64,000 nucleotides of DNA from Pontibacter liquoris (GCF_022758235.1 NZ_JALEBG010000001.1:558001-622000), one strand, 5' to 3'. Shown: positions 32,074 to 41,069, counted from the first letter of the stretch. Numbers and translations are program-made. Notes: generated by a model from the letters alone, not told the origin.

Positions 32074-33738
32074 ATGAAACCACGCCACATACTTTTAATG
32101 ACGGCGCTGGCAGCGGCAACTGTTAGCTGCAACAGCAAAAAAGCCACGGAAACCGATACCGCCAAAACCGCCGCTGCCCAGCCCGATGATGAGATTCAGC
32201 AGAAACTGGATATGTATACTTCTGTGCGCCTGACTACCGATATGAGCAAGCTCAGTGAAAAGGAAAAGCAAATGCTCCCGTTGCTCATCGAAGCATCCGA
32301 TATTATGAACAAGCTGTACTGGTACGAAACGTATCCCCAGGGCGATTCGCTGTTAGCGGCCCTGGACAGTGCGCCTGCTAAGAACTTTGTGAAACTGAAC
32401 TACGGCCCTTGGGACCGCCTCAACGATAACGAACCCTTTATTGCGGGCGTGGAACCCAAGCCGGCCGGCGCCAACTTCTATCCCTTAGATATGACCAAGG
32501 AAGAGTTCGAAGGGGCTAGCCTGCCGGATAAAACCAGCCAGTATACGTTTTTGCGGCGCGGCACCGATGGCAAACTGAAGACGGTGCCTTACCATGTGCA
32601 GTTTAAAGAAGAGGTGCAGCGCGCGGCCGACCTGCTGAAAAAGGCAGCCGCTCTGGCCGAAGACAGCGGTCTGAAGAAGTACCTGACCCTGCGTGCCGAC
32701 GCCTTGCTTACAGACAAGTACCAGCCCAGCGACCTGGCCTGGATGGATATGAAGAATAACAAACTAGACCTGGTAATTGGCCCGATCGAGACATATGAGG
32801 ACCAGTTGTTTGGTTACAAAGCATCGCACGAGGCCTATGTGCTGGTAAAAGACATGGACTGGAGCCAGCGACTGGCTAAGTTTGCCGCCTTTCTGCCGGA
32901 GCTGCAACGCGGCCTGCCCATAGCGGACAAGTATAAAAAAGAGGTGCCTGGCTCTGATGCCGACCTGAACGCCTACGATGTGGTATACTATGCCGGCGAA
33001 GCCAATGCAGGTGGCAAAACCATCGCCATTAACCTGCCCAACGACGAAGAAGTGCAGCTGAAGCGAGGCACCCGCCGCCTGCAGCTTAAAAATGCTATGC
33101 GTGCTAAATTCGATAAGATCATGGAGCCAATTGCCGATGAACTGATCGTGGATGAACAGCAGCAGCATATCACCTTTGATGCCTTTTTCGCCAACACCAT
33201 GTTCCACGAAGTGGCACATGGCCTGGGGATCAAGAACACCATCAACGGCAAAGGCACCGTGCGGGAGGCCCTAAAAGAACATGCCTCGGCGCTGGAAGAA
33301 GGCAAAGCAGATATTCTGGGCCTGTATATGATCACGCAACTAAAGGAAAAAGGCGAGCTGGAAGGCCAGCTGGAGGATTATTATACCACGTTTCTGGCGG
33401 GTATTTTCCGGTCCGTGCGCTTTGGTGCTGCCGATGCGCATGGCAAAGCCAATATGGTGCGCTTCAATTTCTTTAAAGACCATGGCGCTTTTGAGCGGGA
33501 TGAGAAATCGGGCAAGTACCGCGTGAACTACCCCAAGATGCGCGAAGCGATGAATAAACTCTCCGAAACCATCCTTACGCTGCAGGGCAACGGCGATTAT
33601 GCCGGCGTAGGCAAACTGGTGGAGGAGAAAGGCATCATCAGTCCGCAGCTGCAGGCAGACCTCGACCGCCTCGCTAAAAAGAATATTCCGGTAGATATTG
33701 TATTTGAGCAAGGTACTGAGGTGTTAGGGTTGAAATAA
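32074..33738 (+). CDS. M49-like (dipeptidyl-peptidase III-type) zinc peptidase
   Basis: A 554-aa exported protein with a lipoprotein-like signal ending ATVSC (Cys about 19). The zinc site is TMFHEVAHGLGIKNT, an HExxH motif, followed about 45 residues later by the Glu ligand in SALEEGKADILGLYM. This arrangement and the overall layout match DPP III-like (M49) proteins of Bacteroidota, which use HExxH in place of the HExxGH of classical DPP III. Other landmarks are YWYETYPQGDSLLAALD and VVYYAGEANAGGKTIAINLP. It likely removes dipeptides from exported peptides. It follows repeat copy 1 and ends in a terminator. Confidence 0.85.
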   Translation: MKPRHILLMTALAAATVSCNSKKATETDTAKTAAAQPDDEIQQKLDMYTSVRLTTDMSKLSEKEKQMLPLLIEASDIMNKLYWYETYPQGDSLLAALDSAPAKNFVKLNYGPWDRLNDNEPFIAGVEPKPAGANFYPLDMTKEEFEGASLPDKTSQYTFLRRGTDGKLKTVPYHVQFKEEVQRAADLLKKAAALAEDSGLKKYLTLRADALLTDKYQPSDLAWMDMKNNKLDLVIGPIETYEDQLFGYKASHEAYVLVKDMDWSQRLAKFAAFLPELQRGLPIADKYKKEVPGSDADLNAYDVVYYAGEANAGGKTIAINLPNDEEVQLKRGTRRLQLKNAMRAKFDKIMEPIADELIVDEQQQHITFDAFFANTMFHEVAHGLGIKNTINGKGTVREALKEHASALEEGKADILGLYMITQLKEKGELEGQLEDYYTTFLAGIFRSVRFGAADAHGKANMVRFNFFKDHGAFERDEKSGKYRVNYPKMREAMNKLSETILTLQGNGDYAGVGKLVEEKGIISPQLQADLDRLAKKNIPVDIVFEQGTEVLGLK

Positions 33739-34154
33739 GAAAGAACAGTTGCAAAAATAGCCTGGCCCCGAAAAGCCGGGCTATTTTTTTTGGTTTGTTC
33801 TGATCAGTTGTTAGTTATGCCTGGAAGAAAAAGAGAAATTAGTGTTGGGTGCTGACGCGTAGCCGCTGCTGTAAACTGAAGGAAGTGAATTATTGAAGGT
33901 GGTAAATAGGATTATACTTTGTCTGGCATTCCTGCTTTCAGGAAAAGAGCAAACACCTCTGTATCTTGCTTTTATTTGGAAAGCGTGCCTTTAAAGTTAG
34001 TGAGAAACGCTTTTTATTTAGTGAGATGGTTCTAGAGGCTTGTGTTACAGCGTTTAAAGTCAGAATGGTTAAAACTAAAAGGCAGCAGGGAAAGTAAGTA
34101 TAGGTTCGTGGAAAATAGTCAGTATCAATCTTTTAACAAAACGAGCACCTATCT
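33739..34154. other. Intergenic region between M49 peptidase and small gene
   Basis: About 415 bp. It begins with the terminator at 33753. The rest is AT-rich with a few TATACTT/AAGTATA words. No convincing promoter spacing, repeat module or small gene is visible. Confidence 0.5.
33753..33787. terminator. Terminator after the M49-like peptidase gene
   Basis: AAAAATAGCC-T-GGC pairs with GCC-G-GGCTATTTTT, with one mismatch in the stem, followed by a long T-run. Confidence 0.85.
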
Positions 34155-34370
34155 ATGAAAAGCTTTTATGACTTCAACAGAAGCAACCCGCAGGAGCGGC
34201 AGCAACGCAACAGTTTATACCCTGAATTAGCCAACTTTCATTTAGCCCTGCGCGAAGAGTTAAGTGAAGAAGAGTACCAGGCCTTTTACCGTGCCGAGAA
34301 AGAAGCCGCCAGGCGCCAGGAAGTCATGTCGAAACCTAAAAAGCACAAATGGATATCCACCTCGTATTAA
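34155..34370 (+). CDS. Small hypothetical protein (71 aa)
   Basis: A short, highly charged soluble protein: MKSFYDFNRSNPQERQQRNS, then LANFHLALREELSEEEYQAF and a basic C-terminus (KPKKHKWISTSY). A helical central part is predicted by the Glu/Lys/Ala pattern. No family is recognised. Support for a real gene comes from its isolated position, a good terminator 28 bp after the stop, and non-random composition. Function unknown. Confidence 0.6.
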   Translation: MKSFYDFNRSNPQERQQRNSLYPELANFHLALREELSEEEYQAFYRAEKEAARRQEVMSKPKKHKWISTSY

Positions 34371-34398
34371 AAGATGCTTCCTTAGAGTTGGAAGTATG

Positions 34399-34431
34399 AA
34401 AAGGCAAGCTGTACAAAACAGTTTGCCTTTT
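34399..34431. terminator. Terminator after the 71-aa gene
   Basis: AAAAGGCAAGCTGT pairs with ACAGTTTGCCTTTT (one G-T pair), followed by T. It supports the small upstream gene being transcribed. Confidence 0.85.
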
Positions 34432-34517
34432 TGTTTATAGCCACGCCTCAACTTCCGGGTAGCTGCTTATATAATTTCTTTTGATAACGCCTGCCCTGAG
34501 TCAAAGTATTTATCTTA

Positions 34518-35657
34518 TCAGAGCTGTTGTAGGATGAGGGCAGCCCCTTCTTCTCCTACCAGCGAACCAATGGCAACGCCCATGCCGCTCAGGCGCACGG
34601 CGCAGCTGATGTGCTCGGAAACCTGCTGCACAATGGTTGTTTTCTCACGACCCATGCCCATGATGCCACTCCAGCGGTGCTCAACCTCAAAAGGCGTGTC
34701 AGGAAGTATAACCGTCCGGAGCAGTTCCTCCAGCTTTTGCTGCACCAGGGGCGTCAGGCCGAGTTCGGGGGTCGTCTCGGCTGCAAAATCGAGGTTGCGG
34801 CCACCACCAAACAATACCCGGTTGCCAATGTTCCGGAAATAATAAAAGCCTTTGTCGTAGTGGAACGTGCCTTTGATCTGAAGCGAAGGAATCGGTTTGG
34901 TGACCAGCACCTGCGCCCGTGCCGGCACGACAGAAAGGGCAGGCAAAAGCTGTTGAGCAAACCCATTGGTGGCAACTAGTGCCGCCCGCGCTTGTATAGG
35001 TATACCTTGCCGGGTAGTGGCGCTTATACCCTGGTTTTCTTCGTGCAGCGCCAGTACCTCCAGGCCATTAAGCACCAGCACGCCAAGCTGCTGCACTTTC
35101 TGGGTGAGCGCCAGGATCATTTTACCCGTATCCAGCTGGCCTTCGGCGGTGCTTTCCAGCAGGTGGTGGACCTGTTTAAAGCCAAAGGTGTCGATCTTGT
35201 GATCGGCAGCCCTATAAACGGCAGGTTCTCCGGTTATACTTTGCAGCTGTTTGTTGAGGTAAGGCAGTTGTGCCAGGCACTCGGCATAAAGCGGTTCCTG
35301 TTGCGCCTCAAACAGCTCGTAACCTCCCCAACGGTGATAGTCCAGTACGGCATCTCCCAGGTTTTGGCGCAGCCGTTGCAGGCCCCGCCAGCGCCGCTCC
35401 ACCAAACCAAACACGGCCTCTTCGGAATGATACGCCAGGTCCTCCAACAGCTCCGACGGGCTGCCAAAGCAGGCGAAGCCGGCATTTTTGGAGCTGCCGC
35501 CCGTGGGCAGCAAGCCCCGTTCCACCACCATTACTTTGAGCTGCGGCTGATTGGTTTTAAGGTGCAGGGCAGCATTCAGGCCCACAATGCCGCTTCCAAT
35601 GATCAGTATATCCAACTTGCCGAAATAGGCGTCCCGTTCCCAAAAGCTAAGTTGCAT
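34518..35657 (-). CDS. FAD-dependent oxidoreductase (DAO family)
   Basis: A 379-aa flavoprotein of the D-amino-acid-oxidase/glycine-oxidase-like family. The dinucleotide-binding GxGxxG is LIIGSGIVGLNAALHL (about 18-33), followed by the acidic residue in MVVERG and the flavin-contacting PTGGSSKNAGFACFGSPSE. The C-terminal HRWSGIMGMGREKTTIVQQV and SGMGVAIGS close the FAD site. It should oxidise an amine or hydroxy acid; the substrate is unknown. It is the last gene of a three-gene minus unit with the alpha/beta hydrolase and an 82-aa protein, separated from the latter by 3 bp. Confidence 0.92.
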   Translation of the reverse strand: MQLSFWERDAYFGKLDILIIGSGIVGLNAALHLKTNQPQLKVMVVERGLLPTGGSSKNAGFACFGSPSELLEDLAYHSEEAVFGLVERRWRGLQRLRQNLGDAVLDYHRWGGYELFEAQQEPLYAECLAQLPYLNKQLQSITGEPAVYRAADHKIDTFGFKQVHHLLESTAEGQLDTGKMILALTQKVQQLGVLVLNGLEVLALHEENQGISATTRQGIPIQARAALVATNGFAQQLLPALSVVPARAQVLVTKPIPSLQIKGTFHYDKGFYYFRNIGNRVLFGGGRNLDFAAETTPELGLTPLVQQKLEELLRTVILPDTPFEVEHRWSGIMGMGREKTTIVQQVSEHISCAVRLSGMGVAIGSLVGEEGAALILQQL

Positions 35658-35660
35658 AGG

Positions 35661-35909
35661 TTAATTGTCCTCGCGGAAAAAAGGATGGTTATAGTTACGG
35701 GCTTCTTCCTGGGGTATCCGCTCAAAATGGGTGAGCATAATTTCGCGTTCCCCGCTGTTGAGCCCTTTTACAAAAACGCCTTCGGATGTTTCGTAAACAG
35801 CATAGTTGTGGCGGCCGAAAGGGTAGAGGTTATTGCTTTTCAGGATGGTAGCCTGCGTCAGGTCTACCTGCCCGTCCGGGGTTGTTACAAGAAAGCGGCT
35901 TTTGCTCAT
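35661..35909 (-). CDS. Small hypothetical protein (82 aa)
   Basis: A soluble 82-aa protein with no recognised domain. It has beta-rich patterns (SRFLVTTPDGQVDLTQATIL, HNYAVYETSEGVFVKGLNSG) and a C-terminal FERIPQEEARNYNHPFFRED. Its ATG overlaps the stop of the upstream alpha/beta hydrolase by 4 bp and its stop lies 3 bp before the FAD oxidoreductase, so the three are almost certainly translated from one message. A role tied to the oxidoreductase is possible but unproven. Confidence 0.75.
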   Translation of the reverse strand: MSKSRFLVTTPDGQVDLTQATILKSNNLYPFGRHNYAVYETSEGVFVKGLNSGEREIMLTHFERIPQEEARNYNHPFFREDN

Positions 35910-36730
35910 GATGCTTCTAAAATTTTACTCAATATAGCGCTAATTTCATCGGCCTGGTGCATAACCATCAAATGTTCGCCGCCAGGCACTTTAATAATAT
36001 CGGACCTGTCGTGCAGGGGCAGCACCAGGTCGGCAGTGCCGTGTATCTGAACTATATTGGGTAATACCTCCTGCTGTTGCCAGCCAAGTAACTGCCCCAG
36101 AGCCCAGCGTAGAAATACCTCATCCATGTCCAGGATTACGTCCTTGAGCAGGTTTTTTTCCGGTTTGGTATGCGCGCCAAAAAAAGGCGGTGCCAGCGGG
36201 TAAATACCCTGCATAAGCTTAAAGGGCAGGTAGCGGTGCAGGTTGGTTTTGCCGAGCACTTTGTAATGCCGGGGCAGCGCCTTACGTGTGGCCAGGCTGG
36301 AGAGCAGGATCACTTTGCGGATGGGCATGATCTTGGCCAGCTCAATGGCAACCACCCCGCCAAACGAGAGGCCGAGAAGGATAGGGTTCGGAGTGGTGAT
36401 CTGTGCCTTAAGCCGTTGCGCATACGCTGCCAGCGGTTCGTCGAGGTGCAGGGGCGGTAACCATTCCACATACTGCTGGGGCAGAAAATCAGGGAGCTTC
36501 AAAAACTGGAACATGCGCCAGTCGGCCCCAAGGCCGCTGATAAAGTAAATGGTAGGGTGGGGTGCGGAAGTTGGTGTAAACAAGGCGCCGGTATTTAAAG
36601 CGATTTCTCTTCTAACGTTTGTGCCGCTCCTCAGGAACAGCAGCAAAGCAAGAAAAAGAAATAGCGCACGCAAAGCAAATGTAGCCCGCCCTGTTTGGCG
36701 GCTGTATAAAGCGACAGGTTTGCGCAGCAA
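35906..36730 (-). CDS. Alpha/beta hydrolase
   Basis: A 274-aa hydrolase. The first roughly 57 residues contain a hydrophobic helix (FALRALFLFLALLLFLRSG) that could be a signal anchor, though this part may be mis-started; homologous core begins at HPTIYFISGLGADWRMF. The oxyanion region is ISGLGADW, the nucleophile elbow GLSFGGVVA (Ser), the acid D in HGTADLVLP and the catalytic H in GGEHLMVMH, so the triad is complete. Substrate unknown. First gene of the hydrolase / small protein / FAD-oxidoreductase unit, overlapping its neighbour by 4 bp. Confidence 0.88.
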   Translation of the reverse strand: MLRKPVALYSRQTGRATFALRALFLFLALLLFLRSGTNVRREIALNTGALFTPTSAPHPTIYFISGLGADWRMFQFLKLPDFLPQQYVEWLPPLHLDEPLAAYAQRLKAQITTPNPILLGLSFGGVVAIELAKIMPIRKVILLSSLATRKALPRHYKVLGKTNLHRYLPFKLMQGIYPLAPPFFGAHTKPEKNLLKDVILDMDEVFLRWALGQLLGWQQQEVLPNIVQIHGTADLVLPLHDRSDIIKVPGGEHLMVMHQADEISAILSKILEAS

Positions 36731-36964
36731 GTATAAAGGCTAGTTCTCAACAGACCGAAATCCTATAAGGGAACATGGTCCCGGCACCAGATCTCCTCTA
36801 TTCTTATACTTATATCTATACTTTTACTTATAGTAGGCGGGATGCGGAAGCCGGAGAGAGCTGCCAGCATGGAAGGAGTAAAACAGCAAAGGCTGGAAAG
36901 AATACGGCAGCATTCTTTCCCGCCTTTAGCCAGACAAAGTATAAAACCAATGAGCAGGATAAGA

Positions 36965-37654
36965 TCAACTCACTACCTCCATTACCCTTTCGTATTCAAT
37001 AACAGGGGCAGGTGCTTCTTGCGTATACATGCACTGCCACAAGGCGACGGCGCTTGTCGTTGTCAGGTAAAATCCCCATCCGGCTATTCCCATAAACTTA
37101 AACCCGTCTTCCAACAGAAATTCCAGTTGACCGCTGTCAGGCAGTATCGCATCAATAACGACCGACAAGCCCAGAAAGCCTAGCGAAGTCAGCAGCACTA
37201 AGTAGGAGGTGTTTAAGATGGCATTCCGAAAGTATAGCAGAAAGGCCAGAATCAGGAGCGGGTAAGTGGCCACCACATATATTTCTTTTATTCCAAAAAG
37301 TTTCGGTATAACGAGCTCATGTAACATAAAGAAGTCGTCAAAGAGTAGTATAGCCGACAATAAGCCCGCGCAAAATAAAAACAACCTGTTGCGCTTGATG
37401 TTTGCCACATTCAGCAACCAGGCACTGAACAAGCAACATGATGCCGCTGCGCACCACAGCAGTATACCAATGTTGGAGAGTAGCCCATAGTAGATTCGTC
37501 CTTTAGCTATTACAATAGCATCACGGGTTAAATCGCTTACTTTCACATAGGGCTGTAAGGCAATGGCTGCCAATATTAGCAGGGCGAGCAGGTATAAAAA
37601 AGTAACGCCATAGAGGGCCGTTCGCTGCGCGTAGAAGGGTTCTTTTAGTCTCAT
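36965..37654 (-). CDS. Multi-pass membrane protein, unknown
   Basis: A 229-aa integral membrane protein with about six hydrophobic segments (near 15-34, 55-80, 90-108, 125-143, 150-167 and 188-208). Conserved-looking polar residues sit in the membrane region: LLFDDFFMLHELVIPKLFG and LEFLLEDGFKFMGIAGWGF, a D-D-H-E and E-D-K pattern that recalls intramembrane hydrolases or ion-binding proteins, though I cannot place it in a family. It is monocistronic with an AT-rich upstream region. Confidence 0.7.
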   Translation of the reverse strand: MRLKEPFYAQRTALYGVTFLYLLALLILAAIALQPYVKVSDLTRDAIVIAKGRIYYGLLSNIGILLWCAAASCCLFSAWLLNVANIKRNRLFLFCAGLLSAILLFDDFFMLHELVIPKLFGIKEIYVVATYPLLILAFLLYFRNAILNTSYLVLLTSLGFLGLSVVIDAILPDSGQLEFLLEDGFKFMGIAGWGFYLTTTSAVALWQCMYTQEAPAPVIEYERVMEVVS

Positions 37655-38004
37655 GGAAGTAAAGGGGGATGACGGTTTTTATAGTATAATGCCTATACGT
37701 AATATGTATTTATAGTTATACATATTTTAATAAAAAATTTAACAATTATTTAATATTGAAATATTATGTGTTATAAAATGCTGTATTTCAATAAACTGCA
37801 TAAGTAGGGTGAGCGTTGTGTTATGGCTAGGGAAGCGTGCGGAGGAAACAGGAGGCAAACAGCAGACGATCTTCAACAAATGGACTGAGAAGGAGGAAAC
37901 TGTGGAAGATGAGTGGACTCTTTGGAAAGTTGTCCTGGAAATAATGTTCTAAGTATAACCCGAGCTACAGCGGGCGTTTGCCGCCTTCGTGTGAGCGTCT
38001 CTGT
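37655..38004. other. AT-rich intergenic region, no gene
   Basis: 350 bp between two minus-strand genes. About 37675-37800 is strongly AT-rich (ATTTTAATAAAAAATTTAAC). No clear promoter spacing, hairpin or small gene is seen. Confidence 0.45.
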
Positions 38005-38388
38005 TTAAACCCGTGGTTGTTTGCCGGCTTCCTGCTTATGGAGCGGCTCTTTTGCCCAGATACCCGCCCAACTGCCGCCCAAGCGGGTGTGTACTTTTCC
38101 TTTCACTAAACTCAGGCCGATCACAAGTGCACCTACCAGCATGGCATTTAGCGTAGCGGTTGTGTTATGGTAATTTAGCACCCAGGGGGCCAGCAGCAGC
38201 CAGGCGCCCAGCGGAAGACTATAGAGGCGCACCACCCGCGTGGCCTCCCACCACGAGATAGTGGCAAAAGCGGCAATCAGCGGGCCCACAATATAGGCAT
38301 TGGTTGCAGCGGCCTTATCGGAGCTAAGTATGGCCGGCGATGCCATTAGCCAGATTCCCAGTAGCGCATTGATGATCTGTGCCCACAT
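38005..38388 (-). CDS. SPW-repeat membrane protein
   Basis: A 127-aa membrane protein with two SPW-type repeats. The first is MWAQIINALLGIWLMASPAIL (1-21, slightly degenerate W...ASP), the second LYSLPLGAWLLLAPWVLNY (about 55-73), each followed by a hydrophobic helix; four helices in all. The C-terminus is basic and soluble (HKQEAGKQPRV). Function of SPW proteins is unknown. It starts 2 bp after the VKOR-family gene stop, so the two are co-transcribed and may work together. Confidence 0.85.
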   Translation of the reverse strand: MWAQIINALLGIWLMASPAILSSDKAAATNAYIVGPLIAAFATISWWEATRVVRLYSLPLGAWLLLAPWVLNYHNTTATLNAMLVGALVIGLSLVKGKVHTRLGGSWAGIWAKEPLHKQEAGKQPRV

Positions 38389-38390
38389 AC

Positions 38391-38954
38391 TTAAATTACT
38401 TTACCCTGTACACTTTTATAACCCCAGAATGCTTTCCACAGCGAAACCCGGGCATCTTTTACCCGGCGCATATACTGCAGGCTGGCCAGCATCTCATCCA
38501 TAGCCGGCCCAATCATGATCACGGAAATCGCCGCTGAGCAGAGGCAAAGGGTGCACCAGGCATGGTAAAGGACCGGCTGGATCACCACCAGCAAGATGCT
38601 GATCATGCCCAGCGGACCTACCAACAGTCCGAACAGGATCACAATCCAGGGCATAGTTTTCCAACGCTTCCTGCCGCCAACAGCCCCTGCAACAGCATCC
38701 GAAAGGTAGCCCGCGGCACCCAGCACCGCATCCGGCACGGGCAGCAACTGCGATACACCCGAGGTAAGCACTTTCTGGCTCCCGTTGCCGAAAAAGGGTT
38801 CCCAGACGGTGGGGAATACTTTTAGCTGATGCAGCGACAGGTAGGTGGCAATGCCGCACCCGACCAGCGCCAACCCGACAATGGGCAGGCGCTGGCCCCA
38901 GGAGGCAGGGTTATAGCTCCAACCGGGTGGAATGCCTTCTTTTCCTTTGTTCAT
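38391..38954 (-). CDS. Vitamin K epoxide reductase (VKOR) family protein
   Basis: A 187-aa membrane protein with the VKOR fold: four or five hydrophobic segments (near 22-44, 75-90, 103-128, 130-152). The active-site CxxC is HAWCTLCLCSA (C134, C137). The lumenal segment reads VWEPFFGNGSQKVLTSGVSQ LLPVPDA and lacks the loop cysteines that normally shuttle electrons from a partner. Family members oxidise DsbA-like proteins using quinone; this variant may work differently. First gene of a two-gene unit with the SPW protein. Confidence 0.9.
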   Translation of the reverse strand: MNKGKEGIPPGWSYNPASWGQRLPIVGLALVGCGIATYLSLHQLKVFPTVWEPFFGNGSQKVLTSGVSQLLPVPDAVLGAAGYLSDAVAGAVGGRKRWKTMPWIVILFGLLVGPLGMISILLVVIQPVLYHAWCTLCLCSAAISVIMIGPAMDEMLASLQYMRRVKDARVSLWKAFWGYKSVQGKVI

Positions 38955-39022
38955 CGTTGCAGTCTGTCAGACCATACCTACGCGAACATGGGGTAGAGGT
39001 TAAATTCTGAGCGGGCAGGAGG

Positions 39023-40495
39023 TTAGGATACTTCTTTTTTGAATTTACTTCCGAAGAAATAATAGACCGGTATGCCCAGGCCTACAATGATGAACCCGGG
39101 CCAGGTATAGGCGGGTTTTTCTACCAGCAGAATAAGGCAGATGGCCGATGCCAGCACCACGTACATGGCCGGCAGGACAGGGTACCCCAGCGCTTTGTAA
39201 GGGCGGGGCAGGTCCGGACGGCGCACGCGCAGCACAAATACCCCTACAATGGTAAGTATATAAAAGAGCATCACGGCAAATACCACATAGTCCAGCAGGT
39301 TGCCGTAGGTGCCCGAAAGGCAGAGCAGGCAGGCCCAGATGCACTGCAGCCAAAGGGCCGCAGCCGGTACTCCGTTTTTATTTAAACGGCCCATGCGGGC
39401 AAAGAATAAACCATCTTTTGCAATGGCATAGTATACGCGGGCGCCGGAAAGGATAGCGCCGTTATTACAGCCAAACGTAGAGATCATGATCAGGATAGCA
39501 ATGGCCACGGTCGCTTTGTAGCCGCCAATAACCGCAGCGGCTGCGGTGCCCACGCGGTTGTTGCTGGCAAAGGCAATTCCTTGTCCTATTACCGTTGGGG
39601 CATCAGCCGATCCGTTTAGGGGCAGCACCAGCAGGTATACTACGTTCAGGAGCAGGTATATACCCGTCACAATGGCTGTGCCGATCACCATACTTAATAC
39701 GATAGTACGTTTGGGGTTCACAATTTCATCGCCTGAGAAGCCGATATTGTTCCACGAATCGGAAGAAAAGAGCGCGCCTACCATTGCAATACCAAACGCT
39801 GCGATCAGCGCCGAACTGGTCGGGAGGGCAGCGGTCGTGCCGGCACCTTCCCAGAAATTGGTAAAGTTGGCTGTAACGGCGGTTTCATTTACGCCAAAGA
39901 GCAGGCCCGAAAGTATAAGCCCGAACAAAGCAATAAGTTTGGTGCTGCTGAAGATGTTCTGGATCAGTTTGCCTCTTTTAACCCCGTTGGCATTACTGTA
40001 GGTGAGAAAGATGATACTGCTGATGGCCAGCAACTGCAGCGAGGTAAACCGGAGCGGACCAACTTCAAACAACACGTTCTGGTCGCTGAACCAGGGAATG
40101 AGCACACCGGTGAAGCTGGCAAATGCCACGGCCACGGCCGCGATCACACCTGTCTGGATCACCAGGAACAAGGTCCAGCCATATAAAAAAGCCACCATTT
40201 TATTGTAAGCTTCCTTCAGGTACACATACTGGCCGCCCACGTTGGGGAACATCGCCGAAAGCTCGCCATAACTGATTGCCCCCACCATGGTCAGGAAACC
40301 GGATATGAGCCATACCAGCAGCATGTTGGCCGGTGTTGTAACCGTGCGCGAAATATCCGCAGTTACAATAAAGATCCCTGATCCGATCATACTTCCTGTC
40401 ACCAGCATGATTCCGTCGAAAAGGGTAATCTCGCGTTTAAACCCGCTTTTGTGTTCGGTGTGCTGCTGCAGTTTAGAGTCTTCTGTGGTTTGCAT
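39023..40495 (-). CDS. APC-superfamily amino acid permease
   Basis: A 490-aa transporter with about 12 transmembrane helices. TM1 carries the unwound substrate-binding motif MLVTGSMIGSGIF near residues 30-42, typical of LAT/APC permeases. SYGELSAMFPNVGGQYVYLK (TM3 region) and FSSDSWNNIGFSGDEIVNPK (near the TM6-7 loop) match the LAT/cationic amino acid group. It exchanges or imports amino acids; the specific substrate is not deducible. A -7-like TAGCTTTG on the minus strand lies at 40514-40521, about 20 bp upstream of the start. Confidence 0.93.
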   Translation of the reverse strand: MQTTEDSKLQQHTEHKSGFKREITLFDGIMLVTGSMIGSGIFIVTADISRTVTTPANMLLVWLISGFLTMVGAISYGELSAMFPNVGGQYVYLKEAYNKMVAFLYGWTLFLVIQTGVIAAVAVAFASFTGVLIPWFSDQNVLFEVGPLRFTSLQLLAISSIIFLTYSNANGVKRGKLIQNIFSSTKLIALFGLILSGLLFGVNETAVTANFTNFWEGAGTTAALPTSSALIAAFGIAMVGALFSSDSWNNIGFSGDEIVNPKRTIVLSMVIGTAIVTGIYLLLNVVYLLVLPLNGSADAPTVIGQGIAFASNNRVGTAAAAVIGGYKATVAIAILIMISTFGCNNGAILSGARVYYAIAKDGLFFARMGRLNKNGVPAAALWLQCIWACLLCLSGTYGNLLDYVVFAVMLFYILTIVGVFVLRVRRPDLPRPYKALGYPVLPAMYVVLASAICLILLVEKPAYTWPGFIIVGLGIPVYYFFGSKFKKEVS

Positions 40496-40800
40496 AGTTG
40501 TTTGTGCCTTTTACAAAGCTACATTTTTTTAGAAAGATAGATTCTTTTCGTGAAAGCAGGAAGCAGCAGCAGCAAGCAGTATTTTTCACAAGCCCCATTA
40601 TGGCCGCAAGCAGGGGGATAAGCCAATAAATGCTCAGAAAAATTATAGGCTATTCATCTGCTAGAATACGCCTTTCACGGGTAAATTTAGGTAGTTGGTA
40701 TAATTCAGTAGTAATACATGTAACAGTACCTTGCATCGCATAGTACTGTATAGTATATTTGTTACATCAAAAAGAAGTTAAAAACTTAAAATTTAAAGCC
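40496..40800. other. Divergent intergenic region with promoter for the small gene
   Basis: 305 bp between the permease and the 69-aa protein. It holds the strong plus-strand promoter at 40731-40761 and the minus-strand -7-like box at 40514. Nothing else of note. Confidence 0.6.
40731..40761 (+). promoter_or_regulatory. Bacteroidota-type promoter TTG-N20-TATATTTG
   Basis: TTG at 40731-40733 and TATATTTG at 40754-40761 are 20 bases apart, a near-perfect match to the -33/-7 consensus. Transcription should begin near 40767, about 34 nt before the ATG at 40801. Confidence 0.8.
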
Positions 40801-41010
40801 ATGAAAATCTTAGCCATTCTTTCCGTTTATTTATTTGGTTTCGGCCTTGTTTGCCAAGAAACAACTCGTGTAGAGCAGCCAAAAGCACACGTTGTAAAAC
40901 AGGTAGTTGCTGCTTCAGCAGCTAAAGTAGAAGCACCCGTAATGGATGTTTTGCTCGATACTGTAGAGATCTCCGTTACAGCTCCGGTTGCCATTGCCAG
41001 CGCCAAATAA
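40801..41010 (+). CDS. Small exported hypothetical protein (69 aa)
   Basis: A 69-aa product beginning MKILAILSVYLFGFGLVCQE, a short signal-like helix with a cysteine at 18 that could be lipidated or cleaved. The rest is rich in Val and Ala (VVKQVVAASAAKVEAPVMDV, then VEISVTAPVAIASAK) with no known domain. It is preceded by one of the best promoters in the window, which argues it is real and well expressed. Two hairpins follow at 41070 and 41109. Function unknown. Confidence 0.65.
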   Translation: MKILAILSVYLFGFGLVCQETTRVEQPKAHVVKQVVAASAAKVEAPVMDVLLDTVEISVTAPVAIASAK

Positions 41011-41069
41011 GGCGCAGGCAGCAGGGTTGTCTCCCTGCCAGCGTTGTTCTTTTCATGTTGCCTGACCAC

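Noticed and set aside
34992-36050. 352-codon plus-strand open frame
   Set aside because: Antisense to the FAD oxidoreductase and its operon partners, which carry clear motifs; the translated product has no recognisable domain.
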